A stretch of DNA of 64,000 nt from Nocardia neocaledoniensis. Its GTDB lineage: Bacteria > Actinomycetota > Actinomycetes > Mycobacteriales > Mycobacteriaceae. Shown piece after piece: positions 27,123-35,048 of the stretch. The notes under the pieces were generated by a model that worked only from the letters and a program-made list of their open reading frames with translations, made no database searches and was not told the origin of the DNA. The stretch is taken from assembly GCF_003182135.1 (NCBI RefSeq), contig NZ_QGTL01000002.1, forward strand, positions 372,001 through 436,000. The letters are read 5' to 3'. Numbering within the stretch: the first letter of the stretch is position 1; each line of letters starts with the position of its first letter. A program made the position numbers and the translations under genes.

Positions 27123-28492
27123 TGATCGAGATCGACGCCCTCGGCCCCGCCGGTCCGTATCGCGCCAGGCAGCGCGTCCCGATCACCGCGCTCGACGGCA
27201 CCGAAGTCGGTGCGCTCGGCCAGGTTCCGGCGCTGTACGTGCGTCGCGCGCTGGCCGCTATGCGTGCCGCGCCGACGGTCCCCGCCGCGGACCGGTTCGC
27301 CTTGATGAGCAAGGCGGCCGAGCTGTTCACCACCGCCACGATCGGCGGACTCGATCCCGAGCAGTACGTCCGGATCGTCTCGACCGTGTCCGGCGTGCCC
27401 CGTCAGGTGGTGCGGCAATCGGTCGAGTGGGTCGCCGAGGTGCTCCGATCCCAGTGCGACACCATCGCATCGGCGATGCCTCGCGGCGCGGTCGCCGAAT
27501 GGTCCGACGAGCGCACGCGCGCGGGCGCGGCGGTGTGGGTGCGCAAGGGCGATGTCTTCGCGGTGCACGCGGCCGGCAACACCCCGGCGGTGCACGGGCT
27601 CTGGCCCGAGGCGCTGGCGCTGGGGTACAAGGTCGTCGTCCGGCCGTCGGCGCGCGAACCGTTCACCGCGTTCCGGCTCGTGAGCGCGCTGCGCGCGGCG
27701 GGCTTCCCCGCCGAGTCGATCGTGCTGCTGCCCACCGACTACGCGGCGGCCGATGTGATCATCGCCGAGGCCGACTACGCGATCGTGTACGGCGGGCAGG
27801 ATGTCGTCGACAAGTACGGGGCAAGTCCGCGCGTGCTCACCCAGGGTCCCGGCCGATCGAAGATCCTGGTGACCGCCGACGTGGACTGGCGCGAACACCT
27901 CGACGTGATCGCCGATTCGGTGAGCCATCTGGGCGGCACGGCCTGCACCTGCACCACCGGGATCCTGGTCGAAGGCGATCCGGAGCCGCTGGCCGAAGCC
28001 CTGGCCGAACGGCTCGACCGGATCCCGAGCCTGCCCGCCGAGCACCCCGACGCCCTGCTGACCGTGCAGCCGGTGCCGACGGTCACCGCGATCGACGCCT
28101 ACCTGCACGAGGTCGCCGGGACCGCGACTCCGCTGCTGGGCGGGCAGAGCATCGTCGACGAACTGCCCGGCGGCGGCGCGGTGCTGCGGCCGACGGTGCA
28201 CCTCGTCGACTCGGCGAACGCGCCCCAACTGGGCATCGAACTGGCCTTCCCGTGCGTCTGGGTCGGCCCGTGGCGGCCGTCGGACGGCATCGCGCCCCTG
28301 CGGGATTCGCTGGTGCTCACGGCCATGACCACCCGCGCCGAGCTCGTCGACGCCCTGTTGAACGAACCGACGATCACCAACCTCTACCTCGGCGACAACC
28401 CGACCACCTGGCTGCGCCCCGGCGTCCCGCACGACGGCTACCTGGCCGAATTCCTCATGCGCTGCAAGGGGATGATCCGCTCGGGAATCTGA
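27122..28492 (+). CDS. Acyl reductase of the LuxC/EhpG type
   Basis: A 456-residue aldehyde-dehydrogenase-superfamily acyl reductase. NTPAVHGLWPEALALGYKVV and VVRPSAREPFTAFRL belong to the Rossmann cofactor half, and GGTACTCTTG contains the probable catalytic Cys. EhpG-type enzymes take an activated acyl group made by the EhpF partner and reduce it with NAD(P)H to an aldehyde. The tight coupling to the adenylase suggests a two-protein, CoA-independent carboxylic acid reductase. Its substrate is unknown. No phenazine core genes are nearby. Confidence 0.78.
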   Translation: MIEIDALGPAGPYRARQRVPITALDGTEVGALGQVPALYVRRALAAMRAAPTVPAADRFALMSKAAELFTTATIGGLDPEQYVRIVSTVSGVPRQVVRQSVEWVAEVLRSQCDTIASAMPRGAVAEWSDERTRAGAAVWVRKGDVFAVHAAGNTPAVHGLWPEALALGYKVVVRPSAREPFTAFRLVSALRAAGFPAESIVLLPTDYAAADVIIAEADYAIVYGGQDVVDKYGASPRVLTQGPGRSKILVTADVDWREHLDVIADSVSHLGGTACTCTTGILVEGDPEPLAEALAERLDRIPSLPAEHPDALLTVQPVPTVTAIDAYLHEVAGTATPLLGGQSIVDELPGGGAVLRPTVHLVDSANAPQLGIELAFPCVWVGPWRPSDGIAPLRDSLVLTAMTTRAELVDALLNEPTITNLYLGDNPTTWLRPGVPHDGYLAEFLMRCKGMIRSGI

Positions 28493-28557
28493 TTCCGCGT
28501 GCGACCCGTGCCCCGGCCGGTGGGCCCCGGCGCGGGCGTGTGCGGGAAAATGCTCCG

Positions 28558-29010
28558 GTGACCACCGAGAACACCCGACCCGGCCCACCGGCGATCAGCC
28601 CCACCATCCTGGTGATCACGCTGAGCCGACGGGTCGAGGCGGAACTGGCGGCGGCGCTGGCGCCGCTGGAACTCACGGTGGCCAGACTCGGCCTGCTCGG
28701 CCACATCAACGGAGTGCCGGGCGCGTCGTTCAGCGAGCTGGCCAGGATGTCGGGCACCAGCGTGCAGAGCGTGCACACCGCGGTGAAGTCGCTGGTCGCC
28801 GCGGGCCTGGTGCAGGACCGGACCGCGCGGGCCGGTTCGGCCTCGGCGATCGAACTCACCGACGCGGGCATCCGGCTGCTCGGCGAGGCGCGAAAAGTGG
28901 TGAGCCGGGTCGATTCCCAGCTGTTCGGCCCCGACGCCGACCCCATCCAGCGCCAGGTCGGCGCCGCGATCGTCGCCGCCTTCACCGGTGCTGAGCCCGG
29001 CGATTCGTAG
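28558..29010 (+). CDS. MarR-family regulator
   Basis: A 150-residue winged-helix regulator. ASFSELARMSGTSVQSVHTAVKSLVAAGLVQDRT is the recognition region, ending with the wing and a dimerisation helix. The GTG at 28558 lies 65 bases after the reductase. Two tandem CTTCA-N7-TGAAG dyads lie directly downstream, before the membrane-protein gene, so it may repress that gene, the reductase operon, or both. Confidence 0.82.
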   Translation: MTTENTRPGPPAISPTILVITLSRRVEAELAAALAPLELTVARLGLLGHINGVPGASFSELARMSGTSVQSVHTAVKSLVAAGLVQDRTARAGSASAIELTDAGIRLLGEARKVVSRVDSQLFGPDADPIQRQVGAAIVAAFTGAEPGDS

Positions 29011-29028
29011 AATCGTGACCCAGACAAC

Positions 29029-29073
29029 CTTCAAATAGGCTGAAGCTCGAGTTAGGCTTCAGCCACACTGAAG
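29029..29073. promoter_or_regulatory. Two tandem 17-bp dyads CTTCA-N7-TGAAG
   Basis: CTTCA-N7-TGAAG occurs at 29029-29045 and again at 29057-29073, 28 bases apart centre to centre. The whole block is itself a dyad: AACCTTCA (29026-29033) pairs with TGAAGGTT (29069-29076) and GGCTGAAG (29038-29045) with CTTCAGCC (29057-29064). It sits just before the gene at 29086 and just after the MarR gene; 17-bp dyads fit MarR-type operators. Confidence 0.6.
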
Positions 29074-29085
29074 GTTGGAGGTCGG

Positions 29086-29532
29086 GTGGAACACGTCTTG
29101 CTGTCCGTACATGTCCTGGCGGGCATCGTCTTCGTCGGCGGCTCGGCCGTCGCCGCGAGCCTGTTCCCGCGCTATGCCCCGGTGCTCGCCGGGGCGGAAC
29201 AGGCCGAATCCGTGCGCAGCGGCGCCGTCGCGGTGGCGATGCACCGCATCACCGGCAACTACGCCAAACTCGCGATCATCGTTCCGGTGGTGGGCATCGT
29301 CCTGGCCACGGTCCAGGGCCGGATGAACGAAATCTGGATCACCCTGGCGATGATCCTCACCGCCGTCGCGGGCGGCCTGCTCGCCCTGCAGATCCATCCG
29401 CTCCAGCGCGCGGCGCTCGATACCCCCGACGACGGCAGCCGGCTGCGCACCCTCTCGATGCTCGCGGGTATCTACAACCTGCTGTGGGCCGTGGTGGTCG
29501 TCCTCATGATCGTGCGCCCCGGAGCGGGCTAG
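29086..29532 (+). CDS. Four-helix membrane protein (DUF2269-like)
   Basis: A 148-residue membrane protein with about four helices (VLLSVHVLAGIVFVGGSAVAA, LAIIVPVVGIVLATV, ITLAMILTAVAGGLLAL, YNLLWAVVVVLMIV). An N-terminal His-x-x-x-G in the first helix resembles DUF2269/CopD-like proteins. Its function is unknown. GGAGG lies seven bases before the GTG at 29086, and two dyads immediately upstream imply repressor control. Confidence 0.65.
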   Translation: MEHVLLSVHVLAGIVFVGGSAVAASLFPRYAPVLAGAEQAESVRSGAVAVAMHRITGNYAKLAIIVPVVGIVLATVQGRMNEIWITLAMILTAVAGGLLALQIHPLQRAALDTPDDGSRLRTLSMLAGIYNLLWAVVVVLMIVRPGAG

Positions 29533-29543
29533 CCACCGCTGGT

Positions 29544-29879
29544 TCAGTCGTGCCCGGCGCCGATGCTGTGCAGGATGTCGTGGATGATCGGGTCGGTCAG
29601 GCGGTTGGTGACCGTCCGGCCCTCCCGGCTCGACGTCACGCAGCCTTCGTGGCGGAGCACCCGCAGCGCCTGGGAGATGGCGTTCTCGGTACGGCCGACG
29701 GCGGCGGCCAGTTCGCCGACGCTGATTCCGGGCGTGCGGTGCAGGCAGAGCAGGATCTCCAGCCGGTTCGGATCCGAGAGCAGGTCGAATCGCTGTGCCC
29801 AGGCGGCGATTTCGACATCACTGATCGCGCGACGGCCGAGTTCGACCGGCGATCCGTCCAGTGTGCGTGGCTCTCCCAT
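29544..29879 (-). CDS. ArsR/SmtB-family metalloregulator
   Basis: A 111-residue winged-helix repressor. LSDPNRLEILLCLHRT, VGELAAAVGRTENAISQALRVL (recognition helix) and the wing are typical. The C-terminal helix offers Asp96, His100, His104 and His110, a likely alpha-5 metal site of the kind used by nickel/cobalt sensors such as NmtR. It is divergent from a five-gene Nik-type ABC importer, with a 12-2-12 operator between them. It would release DNA on metal binding or, if acting on an importer, bind when metal is replete; the direction cannot be read. Confidence 0.82.
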   Translation of the reverse strand: MGEPRTLDGSPVELGRRAISDVEIAAWAQRFDLLSDPNRLEILLCLHRTPGISVGELAAAVGRTENAISQALRVLRHEGCVTSSREGRTVTNRLTDPIIHDILHSIGAGHD

Positions 29880-29906
29880 GGCGCTTTCAGCTTACAACTC
29901 GTCTAT

Positions 29907-29936
29907 CATCTGTCCATCTGTTCAGATAAACAGTTG
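29907..29936. promoter_or_regulatory. ArsR-type imperfect inverted-repeat operator
   Basis: Left arm CATCTGTCCATCTG (29907-29920), centre TT, right arm CAGATAAACAGTTG (29923-29936). The arms are complementary at 11 of 14 positions and the core ATCTG-TT-CAGAT is perfect, the 12-2-12 layout known for ArsR/SmtB operators. It fills the gap between the arsR-like gene and the importer. Confidence 0.7.
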
Positions 29937-29946
29937 GGACTGCCAG

Positions 29947-31551
29947 ATGAAGCTCCGCGCCAGGCCGTTTTTCGCTGTGGGGGCCGCGTGCGCGCTGGCT
30001 GTGACACTGTCCTCGTGCGGGACTCCGACCACCGGAAACACCGACGCACTGGTCCTCGCCGATGCCTACGAACTGGGCGGATACAACCCGATCGCCGGCT
30101 ACGGCGCCGCCGGGGAGGCCAAGGTCTACGACGGCCTGCTGCGGCTGACGGGCGGCGAGGGCATGCCGGGGTTCGCGCCCGCACTGGCCACCGAGTTGCC
30201 GACATCCAACGCCGACGCCACGGTATGGACCGCGCCCCTGCGGACCGACGTGCGGTTCAGTGACGGTTCCACCTTCGACGCCGCCGACGTGGTCGCCACA
30301 TACCAGGCGATCCTCGATCCGGCGTCGGCCTCGGAGGCCCGCTCCTCGTTCTCGATGATCGAGCGGGTGGAGGCCGTGGACCCGTCCTCGGTCCGCTTCA
30401 CCCTGCGGCACCCGTACGCGGCGTTCCCGACGAAGCTGCTCATCGGCATCGTCCCGGCGGAGTCGGTCGCGACGCCGGGCCCCGCCGCGGAGTCGTCGCT
30501 GAACACCGCCCCGATCGGCACCGGCCCCTACCGGCTGACCACGCTGGAGCCCACCAGGGCGGTATTCGAAGCGAACGAAAGCTACTGGGGCGGAGCGCCT
30601 GCCGTGAAGCGGCTGACGCTGCTGTACGTCCCCGACGACAACACCCGCGCGCAGCGCATGGCGACCGGTGAGCTCGACGGCACCACCCTGCCGCCCCTGC
30701 TCGCCGCGACCTTCGCTCAACGCCCGCCGATGACGGTGCGCGCCAACACCTCCGCCGATTGGCGCGGGGTGTCCCTGCCCGCCGCGGACCCGGTCGCCGG
30801 TGATCCCGCGGTGCGGCTCGCGCTCAATCACGCCGTGGACCGGCAGGCGATGATCGACAACATCCTCGGTGGCTACGGCCGCCCCGCCTACACCCCGTTC
30901 CCTGAGGTCTTCGGCGAATCCCACAACCCGGCGGTGTCTTTCGCGTTCGACCGGGGCAAGGCCGAACAGATCCTCGACGGCGCGGGCTGGCGGCTCGGCG
31001 CCGACGGCGTCCGCGCGAAAGACGGTGTGCGCGCCCGGTTCACGGTGATGTACAACTCCACCGACACCCTGCGCCGCGATCTCGCCATGGCCTTCGCCTC
31101 CGACGCCAAGCGGGTCGGCGTCGAGGTCGATCTGGAGGCGCTGTCCTGGGATCGGATCGAGCCGCGGATCGGGCAGGCCGGCATTCTGCTCGGCGGCGGC
31201 AGCGAACCCTTCGATCCCGACACCCAGGCCTACGCCACCCTGCACTCACCGGCGTCCGACCCCGGCGCGGGCAGCCCGTACGACAACGCGAGCAGGCACG
31301 TCGACCCCGCCGTCGACGCTCTCCTCGAAACCGCCAGGCGCACTACGGATCCGGCCGCGCGGGCGAGTGCCTACCGCGAGGTGCAGACCGACTACGCACG
31401 CGACCCGAGCCACGTGTTCCTCGTCCACCTCGATCACACCTATGTGGTGAAGGACGGTGCCTGGAACACCTCCGGCCCGATTCTCGAGCCACACACCCAT
31501 GGCGTCACCTGGGGTCCGTGGTGGTCGGTGCAGACGTGGACGCGCAAGTGA
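29947..31551 (+). CDS. Extracellular solute-binding lipoprotein, family 5 (NikA-like)
   Basis: A 534-residue SBP_5 lipoprotein. The lipobox LSSC (Cys24) follows a short signal peptide. FSDGSTFDAADVVATYQAI, NTAPIGTGPYRL and LNHAVDRQAMIDN are standard for nickel/oligopeptide binders. It delivers substrate to the permeases encoded next. The ArsR neighbour favours nickel or cobalt (free or chelated) over peptides. The stop overlaps the next start as GTGA. Confidence 0.85.
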   Translation: MKLRARPFFAVGAACALAVTLSSCGTPTTGNTDALVLADAYELGGYNPIAGYGAAGEAKVYDGLLRLTGGEGMPGFAPALATELPTSNADATVWTAPLRTDVRFSDGSTFDAADVVATYQAILDPASASEARSSFSMIERVEAVDPSSVRFTLRHPYAAFPTKLLIGIVPAESVATPGPAAESSLNTAPIGTGPYRLTTLEPTRAVFEANESYWGGAPAVKRLTLLYVPDDNTRAQRMATGELDGTTLPPLLAATFAQRPPMTVRANTSADWRGVSLPAADPVAGDPAVRLALNHAVDRQAMIDNILGGYGRPAYTPFPEVFGESHNPAVSFAFDRGKAEQILDGAGWRLGADGVRAKDGVRARFTVMYNSTDTLRRDLAMAFASDAKRVGVEVDLEALSWDRIEPRIGQAGILLGGGSEPFDPDTQAYATLHSPASDPGAGSPYDNASRHVDPAVDALLETARRTTDPAARASAYREVQTDYARDPSHVFLVHLDHTYVVKDGAWNTSGPILEPHTHGVTWGPWWSVQTWTRK

Positions 31552-32540
31552 GACGCCGCCGCTGGCGTGGCCGCGGCATCGGGGCGATGACCCGGCGACG
31601 GGTGCTGACCCTGGTCCCGGTGCTGGCGGCGGTCTCGGCCGCCCTGTTCGCGGCGGCCGCGGTGTCACCGTTCGATCCGCTGGTCGGCTACCTCGGCGCC
31701 CGCTACGAGTCGACGAGCGCGGCCGACCGCGCCCTGCTCACCGACCAGCTCGGCCTCGACGCGCCCTGGTACCAGCTGTACTGGCACTGGGCGGCCGATC
31801 TGCTCACCGGCAATCTCGGCTTCTCCCGCAGTTTCGGGCAGCCGGTGAGTGAGCTGCTCGCCCAACGTCTTCCGTGGACGGCGCTACTCGTGGTCGTCGG
31901 CATGAGCGCGGCCGTGGCGGTCGCGCTCGGCGTCGGTGTGTGGGCGGGCATGCATCGCGGCGGGACGGTCGACCGACTGGTGGCCGCCACCTGTGTGGCG
32001 TTGCAGGGCTTGCCGCCGTTCGTGGTGTCGCTGGGCGCGATCGCGCTGTTCGCCGTCGGCCTCGGCTGGCTGCCGCCCGCTGGACTGACCGACGCGGGCG
32101 CCGACGCCGAATTCGGCCAGGTGGCACGGCATCTCGTGCTGCCCGCCGCAGCGCTGGCGGTCTCCCAGCTGCCCTGGCTGCTGCTGGCGGTGCGGGAGTC
32201 GGTGTCGGACCGGCGCGGCGAGGATTTCGTGGTCGGCGCGGCGACGCGCGGCATCGACACGTCGACGATCACCCGCAGGCACATCCTGCCCACCTCGCTG
32301 GCCCCGTTCGTGACCATCCTCGGCGTGCGACTGCCGGAGGTCGTCGTCGGGGCGGTGCTGGTGGAGGAGATCTTCTCCTGGCCCGGCGTCGCGGGCGCGT
32401 TCGTGCAATCGGCGAAGGACCTGGACATGGCGTTGCTCGCGGTGCTCACCATCGGCACGACCTGCGCGGTCATGCTCGGGTCGCTGCTGGCCGACATCGC
32501 CGTCGTCGTGCTCGATCCACGGGTGCGGGCCGATGGCTGA
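31548..32540 (+). CDS. ABC transporter permease (NikB/DppB type)
   Basis: A 330-residue inner-membrane permease with six helices. The cytoplasmic coupling loop is DFVVGAATRGIDTSTITRRHILP, followed by GAVLVEEIFSWPGVAG, both typical of the first permease of Nik/Dpp systems. The GTG at 31548 overlaps the binding-protein stop; an ATG at 31587 would remove an Arg-rich leader and is an alternative. It forms a heterodimer with the next product. Confidence 0.85.
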   Translation: MRRRRWRGRGIGAMTRRRVLTLVPVLAAVSAALFAAAAVSPFDPLVGYLGARYESTSAADRALLTDQLGLDAPWYQLYWHWAADLLTGNLGFSRSFGQPVSELLAQRLPWTALLVVVGMSAAVAVALGVGVWAGMHRGGTVDRLVAATCVALQGLPPFVVSLGAIALFAVGLGWLPPAGLTDAGADAEFGQVARHLVLPAAALAVSQLPWLLLAVRESVSDRRGEDFVVGAATRGIDTSTITRRHILPTSLAPFVTILGVRLPEVVVGAVLVEEIFSWPGVAGAFVQSAKDLDMALLAVLTIGTTCAVMLGSLLADIAVVVLDPRVRADG

Positions 32541-33354
32541 GCGGCGGCTGACCCTCGCCCTGGCGGTGCTCGGCGCGGTGGTGCTCTACGCGGTGCTGGT
32601 GCCGTGGCTGGGCGGCGTCGACGATCGGCTCACCGACTTCGCCGCGGCCAGACAGGCACCGTCGGGGCAGTGGTGGTTCGGCACCGACGCGGCGGGCCGG
32701 TCGCTGTTCCCACGGATCGCCGCGGCGCTTCGCACCTCGCTGCTCGTGGCGGCCTGCGCGGCGGCGGTGTCGACGGCGCTGGGCGTGCTCATCGGCGCGG
32801 TGTCGGCGCTGGCGGGCGGGTGGGTCGACCGTGTTGTCATGCGGTTCGCCGACACCGCCAACGCGCTGCCGCATCTGCTGCTGGGGATCGTGATCGTGGC
32901 CCTGTTCCGTGGCAACACCCTCGCCGTGGTGCTCTCGATCGGGCTCACGCACTGGGTGCAGGTGGCGCGGATCGTGCGCGCGGAGAGCCTGAGCCTGCGC
33001 GAACGCGAATACGTGGCGGCGGCGGTGCTCGCCGGGGCGGGACGGCGACATGTGCTGGTGCGGCATCTGCTGCCCGCCGTCGCGCCGCAGGCGCTGATCG
33101 CGGTGGTACTGCTCCTGCCGCACGCGATCTGGCACGAGTCGACGCTGTCGTTCCTCGGTTTCGGTCTGCCGCCGCACGAGCCGAGCCTCGGCACGCTCCT
33201 CGCGGAGGCGCGCACCTCGCTGCTGCTCGGCGGCTGGTGGACGCTGGTGTTCCCGGCCGGATTCCTGGTGCTCACCACCGTGGCGGTCGCCGTCGCCGGA
33301 TCGTCGCTGCGCGGAGTGCTGCTCCCGCCGAAACCGTCGAGGATGCCCCGATGA
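32533..33354 (+). CDS. ABC transporter permease (NikC/DppC type)
   Basis: A 273-residue second permease of the importer. GTDAAGRSLFPRI near residue 50 is the family N-terminal signature, EREYVAAAVLAGAGRRHVLVRHLLP is the coupling loop, and ESTLSFLGFGLPPHEPSLG the conserved C-terminal part. It overlaps the upstream gene by eight bases and the downstream ATPase by four (ATGA). Confidence 0.87.
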   Translation: MAERRLTLALAVLGAVVLYAVLVPWLGGVDDRLTDFAAARQAPSGQWWFGTDAAGRSLFPRIAAALRTSLLVAACAAAVSTALGVLIGAVSALAGGWVDRVVMRFADTANALPHLLLGIVIVALFRGNTLAVVLSIGLTHWVQVARIVRAESLSLREREYVAAAVLAGAGRRHVLVRHLLPAVAPQALIAVVLLLPHAIWHESTLSFLGFGLPPHEPSLGTLLAEARTSLLLGGWWTLVFPAGFLVLTTVAVAVAGSSLRGVLLPPKPSRMPR

Positions 33355-34370
33355 GCTTGACCATCGACTCGCTGACCGTGCGAATTCCCCTGCGCGGCAA
33401 GGACGTCGTGCATGCGGCGACCGACGTGTCGCTCGATGTGCCCGCGGGGTCGATCACCGCGCTGGTCGGCGAATCCGGCTGTGGGAAGTCGATCGTGGCG
33501 AGTGCGGTGCTCGGCGTGCTGCCGCCGGAGGCCGTGGTCAGCGGGTCGGTGCGGGTCGGCGTGGGCGATCGGACCATCGACGTGCTCGACCATCCGTCCG
33601 GAGATCCGGCGCGGGGCGAGAGCGGCGGGAGCGAATCACGATCCCTCCGTATCGTTCTCGGTGGAGTGTGGAAACGTGGCCGCGCCACGAACACCGCGCC
33701 GCCACGCCCTCTCCAACCCGCCGACTCCGGCGCGCGATCGTTCCGTGGGCGGCACATCGCGCTGATCCCACAGTCACCGAGCACGCACTTCACTCCCGTC
33801 CGCACCATCGGCTCGCAGCTGGCGGAGACGATCGCGGCGCTCGGCACCGGGCACAGCCCGGAAGACCTGGTGTCCAGGGCCGGACTGTCCGCCTCGGCAC
33901 TATCGCTGTATCCGCACGAGCTGTCGGGCGGGATGGCGCAGCGGGCGGCGGTGGCGGCGGCGCTGGCCGGGGATCCCGAGGTGATCGTCGCCGACGAACC
34001 CACCTCGGGACTGGACCGGGCGCGTACCGATCAGATCGGCGAGCTGCTGCGCGACTGCGCCGACGGGGGCGCGGCGGTCCTGCTGATCACCCACGATCTG
34101 AGTCATCTGCTGCGCGCCGGAATCGCCGACACCCTCGCCATCATGTACGCCTCCCGGCTGATGGAGGTGGGCCCCGCCGACCAGGTGCTCGCCGATCCCT
34201 GGCACGACTACACCGGTGACCTGCTCGGCGCGCTCCCCGAACGCGGGCTCACCCCACTGCCCCATCCGCCGCGCGCGCTCACCAACCTGTCCGCGGACTG
34301 CCCGTACGCGGGCGGCCCCACCGCGCTGTTCCGCGAGGACCGGCGCCTGATCCGCCGAGCGAGGTCCTGA
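33351..34370 (+). CDS. ABC transporter ATP-binding protein (NikD type) with internal insertion
   Basis: A 339-residue ATPase. Walker A GESGCGKS (residues 40-47), Q-loop PQSP (Gln141), signature LSGGMAQR and Walker B VIVADEPTSGLD are intact, and the C-terminal extension has the Nik/Opp-type Cys-containing segment. Between Walker A and the Q-loop there is an extra stretch of about 45 residues (roughly 82-129) rich in Gly, Ser, Arg and Pro (see findings). It pairs with the next, shorter ATPase. Confidence 0.85.
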   Translation: MSLTIDSLTVRIPLRGKDVVHAATDVSLDVPAGSITALVGESGCGKSIVASAVLGVLPPEAVVSGSVRVGVGDRTIDVLDHPSGDPARGESGGSESRSLRIVLGGVWKRGRATNTAPPRPLQPADSGARSFRGRHIALIPQSPSTHFTPVRTIGSQLAETIAALGTGHSPEDLVSRAGLSASALSLYPHELSGGMAQRAAVAAALAGDPEVIVADEPTSGLDRARTDQIGELLRDCADGGAAVLLITHDLSHLLRAGIADTLAIMYASRLMEVGPADQVLADPWHDYTGDLLGALPERGLTPLPHPPRALTNLSADCPYAGGPTALFREDRRLIRRARS

Positions 34371-34993
34371 TGCTCATCGCCGACGCCGTGTCCACGGGCT
34401 ACCGGGGGGCACCCGTACTCACCGGCGTCGACCTCCGGGTCGCGCCCGGTGAGATCGTCGGCGTCACCGGCGATTCGGGGTCGGGGAAGACCACGCTGGC
34501 CCGCACCCTCGCCGGGCTGCTCGCGCCGACCGCAGGGCGGGTCACCGTCGACGGCCGGCCGCCCCGACAAGCGCGCGGCGAGATCGCGATGGTCTTCCAG
34601 AATCCGCGCGCGGCGACCAATCCCCACTTCACCCTCGCCGAGATCATCACCGAGCCGACGAAGATCCGGCGCACTCCCCCGCCGGACCTGGCGGCCCTCT
34701 CCGCCTCGGTCGGCCTCACCCCCGACCTCCTCGACCGCCGCCCGCACGCCCTCAGCGACGGCCAGCTCCAACGCGCCTGCGTGGCGAGGGCTCTCGCCCA
34801 AGCCCCGCGCTATCTCCTCCTCGACGAGCCCACCGCCATGCTCGACGCCGCCACCACCGCCACCCTGATCCACCTCCTGAAGTCCCGCGCCCGCGACCTC
34901 GCCATCGTCTTCATCACCCACGACCAGCCACTGCTGGAAGCCGTCTGCACGGAGATCACCACCGTCGCCGATGGCAGCCTCACGCCCCGCTGA
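34370..34993 (+). CDS. ABC transporter ATP-binding protein (NikE type)
   Basis: A 207-residue compact ATPase. Walker [11 protein letters not shown]-loop FQNP, signature LSDGQLQR (Gly to Asp at the third position, an accepted variant), and Walker [13 protein letters not shown] are present. It lacks the C-terminal extension of its partner. One-base overlap with the upstream ATPase (TGATG). It closes the five-gene importer operon. Confidence 0.86.
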   Translation: MLIADAVSTGYRGAPVLTGVDLRVAPGEIVGVTGDSGSGKTTLARTLAGLLAPTAGRVTVDGRPPRQARGEIAMVFQNPRAATNPHFTLAEIITEPTKIRRTPPPDLAALSASVGLTPDLLDRRPHALSDGQLQRACVARALAQAPRYLLLDEPTAMLDAATTATLIHLLKSRARDLAIVFITHDQPLLEAVCTEITTVADGSLTPR

Positions 34994-35048
34994 CTCAACG
35001 GCCCACCGCTCAGCGTGTCCTCAGGAAGCCGTCTTAGCGTGTGCTCCT

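Noticed and set aside
26576..28588. 670-codon minus-strand frame opposite the EhpF/EhpG-like genes
   Set aside because: Shadow of two overlapping real genes with intact catalytic motifs on the plus strand.
29947..34993. Oligopeptide importer
   Set aside because: The binding protein family permits it, but the divergent ArsR gene with a C-terminal metal-site pattern and its operator makes a metal or metal-chelate substrate more likely; kept only as an alternative.
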